Of a DNA stretch of 8,057 nucleotides, positions 6,303-8,057 are shown one piece after another. Below the pieces are notes generated by a model that did no database searches, had not been told where the DNA came from, and was given only the letters and a program-made list of their open reading frames with translations. The DNA comes from CAZNAQ01 sp964585585 (GTDB taxonomy: Bacteria > Patescibacteriota > Patescibacteriia > Patescibacteriales > JAGXOH01): positions 1 through 8,057 of the forward strand of contig CAZPEL010000039.1 of NCBI GenBank assembly GCA_964585585.1. Direction: 5' to 3'. The position numbers were made by a program, and so were the translations under genes. The stretch's first letter is position 1, and each line of letters starts with the position of its first letter.

Positions 6303-7442
6303 ATGTCTATATTTTGGGTTATTATAATTTTTTTAATAGTTCTTTCCATTCTCGTATTCGCCCACGAGTTCGGACATTTTTGGGTGGCCAGAAAATTGGG
6401 AGTAAAAGCCGAGGAATTCGGTTTCGGTTTTCCGCCCCGGGTGGCCGGTATTTACAAGGATACAGAGGGGAAATGGAAGACGGTTAAAGGAAATAAGGAG
6501 GTTAAGGATGCCGCGGATACGGTTTTTTCCGTTAATTGGATACCTTTGGGCGGTTTTGTCCGGATCAAGGGAGAGGACGGAACCGGAGAAGAGGATAGGG
6601 ACAGCTTTGCCAATAAAAAGATCTGGAAAAGGGCCTCCATCTTGTCAGCCGGAGTAGCCATGAATGTTATTTTGGCCATGGTCTTGTTCGCCCTGGGGTT
6701 TATGATCGGTATGCCGCAAGCGGTGGACGGAGCCGGTTCCCGGGCCACCATAGAGAACAGGCATGTTCAGGTTTCCACTGTTTTGCCGGATTCTCCGGCT
6801 CAGGAGGCGGACCTTAAGCCCGGGGATATAGTTACGGGGATAAACGGCCGGGAATTTGAGAGTGCCGGAGAATTGGATGATTTTATCAAGGACAAACAAG
6901 GCCAGGAGCTTAATTACAAGATAAAAAGAGGCGATGAGGTGATGACCAAACAAATAACTCCTTTGCAACTGGAGGAAACCGGTGATGTGGGTATCGGGAT
7001 CGGTATTGTTACCACCGGTTTGGTCAAATATCCTTGGTATTTGGCCATTTGGGAAGGCATAAGAACCGCCCTGTGGTTGTTATGGGCCATAATAGTGGCT
7101 TTGTTCGGTTTGCTTAAGGGTTTGATAATGGGAGAATCGGTCGGAGCCGAGGTCGGAGGACCGGTGCGGATCGCTTCTATGACCGGACAATATGCGGAAA
7201 TGGGTTTTGTGTATCTGTTGCAATTCACTTCTTTGCTTTCCATAAATTTGGCTATAATCAATTTTCTGCCCCTTCCGGCCTTGGACGGGGGCAGGGTCAT
7301 ATTTTTGATAGTGGAAAAGATCAAAGGGTCCCCGGTTCGCAAGGAAGTGGAAGCGGCTATTCACAATATCGGCTTTTTGCTTTTGATCCTTTTGATATTG
7401 CTTATCACTTTCAATGATGTAATTCATTTAATAGGAGGATAA
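6303..7442 (+). CDS. rseP: RseP-like site-2 intramembrane zinc metalloprotease
   Basis: This 379-aa membrane protein cuts transmembrane substrates such as anti-sigma factors or signal-peptide remnants. The catalytic HExxH is in the first membrane segment at residues 21-25 (HEFGH). The family blocks GFGFPPR (40-46) and PLGGFV (81-86) follow. A second hydrophobic segment lies at about 114-137, one PDZ domain at about 155-220 (VSTVLPDSPAQEADLKPGDIVTGINGREF), another hydrophobic segment at about 245-275, and the second metal-site motif LDG at 327-329 (LPLPALDGG). A final membrane segment ends the protein. There is one PDZ domain where E. coli RseP has two, as in many shorter family members. No Shine-Dalgarno sequence precedes the ATG at 6303. 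The end overlaps the Shine-Dalgarno sequence of the next gene. No anti-sigma factor target is present in the window. Confidence 0.95.
   Translation: MSIFWVIIIFLIVLSILVFAHEFGHFWVARKLGVKAEEFGFGFPPRVAGIYKDTEGKWKTVKGNKEVKDAADTVFSVNWIPLGGFVRIKGEDGTGEEDRDSFANKKIWKRASILSAGVAMNVILAMVLFALGFMIGMPQAVDGAGSRATIENRHVQVSTVLPDSPAQEADLKPGDIVTGINGREFESAGELDDFIKDKQGQELNYKIKRGDEVMTKQITPLQLEETGDVGIGIGIVTTGLVKYPWYLAIWEGIRTALWLLWAIIVALFGLLKGLIMGESVGAEVGGPVRIASMTGQYAEMGFVYLLQFTSLLSINLAIINFLPLPALDGGRVIFLIVEKIKGSPVRKEVEAAIHNIGFLLLILLILLITFNDVIHLIGG
7433..7438 (+). promoter_or_regulatory. Strong ribosome binding site for the PF04020 gene
   Basis: A perfect AGGAGG lies in the last codons of rseP, 8 nt before the ATG at 7447. 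It sets that start and indicates co-transcription with rseP. Confidence 0.85.
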
Positions 7443-7446
7443 TTTT

Positions 7447-7797
7447 ATGGGATTGATCTTAAGATGGTTAATAGCGACCACGGCCATTTTGGTCGCGGCC
7501 TATTTGGTTCCCGGCGTGGAAGTAAGCGGAGTTTGGCCGGCTTTATGGATAGCCCTATTTCTGGGGCTTTTGAATTTGATCCTAAGGCCGATACTTATAG
7601 TATTGACCCTGCCGATCACTATGCTGACCTTTGGTCTGTTCATTTTTGTTATCAACACCTTGCTAATTTTATTGATCTCTACTATTATACAAGGGTTCAG
7701 CGTCGCCGGTTTTCTGCCGGCCCTATTGTTCAGTATTGTTCTTTCGGCAACCAGTTATATTTTGAATTATGTGGCTGAGTATTCCAGGAAGAAATAG
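7447..7797 (+). CDS. Small four-helix membrane protein, PF04020 (phage holin superfamily IV / YvlD-like)
   Basis: This 116-aa protein is almost entirely hydrophobic, with four predicted membrane segments at about residues 4-21, 29-47, 50-80 (containing two closely spaced segments) and 87-110, and a basic tail (SRKK). The block LGLLNLILRPILIVLTLPITMLTFGLF, spanning about residues 39-65, is the characteristic core of PF04020. The family is annotated as holin-like from a mycobacterial comparison, but most members are ordinary chromosomal proteins such as YvlD of Bacillus with no proven lysis role. No endolysin or phage gene is nearby, so I would not call this a phage remnant. It starts 4 nt after the rseP stop and has its own AGGAGG. 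The coupling to rseP hints at a membrane or envelope-stress role, as inference only. A long dyad begins at its stop codon. Confidence 0.85.
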   Translation: MGLILRWLIATTAILVAAYLVPGVEVSGVWPALWIALFLGLLNLILRPILIVLTLPITMLTFGLFIFVINTLLILLISTIIQGFSVAGFLPALLFSIVLSATSYILNYVAEYSRKK

Positions 7798-7868
7798 GTG
7801 GATATTGGATACTGGATATTCGTAAATTTTAAAACCCAATATCGAATATCCAATATCTAGTATCTGCC
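7797..7868 (+). repeat. 26-bp imperfect dyad of GGATATT-type words after the PF04020 gene
   Basis: Positions 7797-7822 pair with 7843-7868 over 26 positions with one C-A mismatch (7812/7853) and four G-U wobbles (7799/7866, 7800/7865, 7805/7860, 7807/7858). The 20-nt AT-rich loop is 7823-7842. The left arm is made of iterated GGATATT, GGATACT and GGATATT words; the right arm has the inverted words. It starts on the last base of the stop codon. There is no T-tract, so it is not a standard terminator, but it could protect or process the 3' end of the transcript. Confidence 0.85.
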
Positions 7869-7876
7869 TATAATAA

Positions 7877-7909
7877 TCGGGGATTCCCCGCCCTTCCCGA
7901 AGGGCGGGG
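7877..7909. repeat. GC-rich palindrome copy 1 preceded by TCGGGGATT
   Basis: TCGGGGATT at 7877-7885 is followed by a perfect 10-bp stem: CCCCGCCCTT at 7886-7895 and AAGGGCGGGG at 7900-7909, with loop CCCG. The left arm's CCCCG can instead pair with the upstream CGGGG (7878-7882). The same nonamer and a near-identical palindrome recur at 7952-8000. A TATAAT lies at 7869-7874, just upstream. No uridine run directly follows the stem. Confidence 0.8.
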
Positions 7910-7935
7910 CAAGGGCTCCATCATTTTTATTGCTA

Positions 7936-7941
7936 TATATT
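7936..7941 (+). promoter_or_regulatory. Possible -10 box before the tRNA-like sequence
   Basis: TATATT lies 11 nt before the first base of the tRNA-Pro-like sequence, a suitable distance for a stable-RNA promoter. No convincing -35 box is seen 16-18 nt upstream. Confidence 0.25.
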
Positions 7942-7976
7942 AAACAAAAATTCGGGGATTGGCCCAGATGGCTAGG

Positions 7977-8000
7977 CCCCGCCTTTCGCGAAAGGCGGGG
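7977..8000. repeat. GC-rich palindrome copy 2 inside the tRNA-like sequence
   Basis: CCCCGCCTTT at 7977-7986 and AAAGGCGGGG at 7991-8000 flank CGCG, making a perfect 24-nt palindrome. Its arms differ from copy 1 (7886-7909) by one compensated base pair (C-G in copy 1, T-A here), and the loop sequence differs too. TCGGGGATT precedes both copies, but here 16 nt of D-arm-like sequence lies between nonamer and palindrome. Confidence 0.85.
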
Positions 8001-8025
8001 TATCGGGTGCGTGAGGTCGCCGGTT

Positions 8026-8045
8026 CGCCCGGCATGCGCCGGGCG
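8026..8045. repeat. 8-bp GC hairpin in the T-arm region
   Basis: CGCCCGGC at 8026-8033 pairs perfectly with GCCGGGCG at 8038-8045 around an ATGC loop. The left arm overlaps the T-loop and the 3' T-stem of the tRNA-like sequence, so it competes with the normal T-arm fold. The right arm is the segment that splits the expected acceptor strand. Confidence 0.75.
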
Positions 8046-8057
8046 CCCCGCGAATGC

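Larger units (their letters stand above)
7953..8050 (+). tRNA. tRNA-Pro(CGG)-like sequence interrupted by palindromes (possible pseudo-tRNA)
   Basis: The 5' part reads like a tRNA-Pro: acceptor strand CGGGGAT (7953-7959), linker TG, D-stem start GCCC (7962-7965) and D-loop AGATGGCTA. Further on, ATCGGGT (8002-8008) fits an anticodon loop with U33, anticodon CGG and G37. It is followed by GCGTG, the variable loop AGGTC (8014-8018), T-stem GCCGG (8019-8023) and TTCG (8024-8027). Two regions do not fit. A 24-nt perfect palindrome (7977-8000) sits where the D-stem end and the 5' anticodon stem should be. The T-loop is only TTCGC before CCGGC (8029-8033), and the expected acceptor 3' strand AT-CCCCG is split by GCGCCGGGCG (8036-8045). 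As read it would not fold as a normal tRNA. It may be a degraded gene, a gene carrying inserted palindromes, or an assembly error. The window ends 7 nt later. Confidence 0.45.

Noticed and set aside
6914..7342. Antisense reading frames within rseP, and a +2 frame within the PF04020 gene (7464-7778)
   Set aside because: They lie inside genes with clear family motifs and show no initiation signal or domain of their own.
7447..7797. Prophage or lysis cassette suggested by the holin-like family name
   Set aside because: There is no endolysin, integrase or structural phage gene nearby. PF04020 members are mostly chromosomal, and this one is coupled to rseP.
21..7797. UGA recoding, as in some Patescibacteria, because no gene here stops at TGA
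   Set aside because: All eight genes give full-length proteins under the standard code with no in-frame TGA needed. Eight TAA/TAG stops are too few to argue for recoding.
7886..7932. Palindrome copy 1 as a rho-independent terminator
   Set aside because: The stem is strong, but the nearest T-run begins about 14 nt after it, not directly at its base.

Overview
This 8,057-base window most likely comes from a small-genome bacterium of the Candidate Phyla Radiation (Patescibacteria). That placement is inferred from gene style and combination: short, tightly packed housekeeping genes, an Asp-box (BNR-like) lipoprotein, a small PF04020 membrane protein, and frr followed directly by rseP. No rRNA marker is present to confirm it. 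All eight protein genes read through with the standard code and stop at TAA or TAG.

Layout. (1) Positions 21-1890, plus strand: a two-gene sulfate-activation operon. cysQ (PAP phosphatase, inositol-monophosphatase family) overlaps sat (ATP sulfurylase) by 14 bp. (2) Positions 1930-1967: a strong, nearly symmetrical hairpin with A and T tracts, which can terminate both sat and the convergent gene after it. (3) Positions 1995-3359, minus strand: a polyprenyl-phosphate sugar-1-phosphate transferase that starts surface polysaccharide synthesis. (4) Positions 3360-3453: a divergent promoter region with an 8-bp inverted repeat. (5) Positions 3454-5592, plus strand: holB (DNA polymerase III delta') and a lipoprotein predicted to form a seven-bladed Asp-box beta-propeller. 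(6) Positions 5658-7797: frr (ribosome recycling factor), rseP (site-2 protease) and a four-helix PF04020 membrane protein. (7) Positions 7798-8057: no protein gene. This stretch holds a long imperfect dyad, two related GC-rich palindromes and a tRNA-Pro(CGG)-like sequence that appears to be interrupted by palindromes.

How the parts work together. Sat makes APS, and CysQ removes the PAP left by PAPS-dependent sulfotransfer. No APS kinase, sulfotransferase or reductase is visible here, so the pair may serve sulfation, possibly of the surface glycan started by the neighbouring transferase, but this is inference. holB, frr and rseP are general replication, translation and membrane-protein quality-control functions.

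The most unusual material is non-coding. Two intergenic dyads are built from short iterated words, and nearly all their non-Watson-Crick positions would be G-U pairs in plus-strand RNA. The window end carries a tRNA-Pro-like sequence whose D/anticodon and T/acceptor regions are distorted by inverted repeats. I do not see a complete undescribed enzymatic system.
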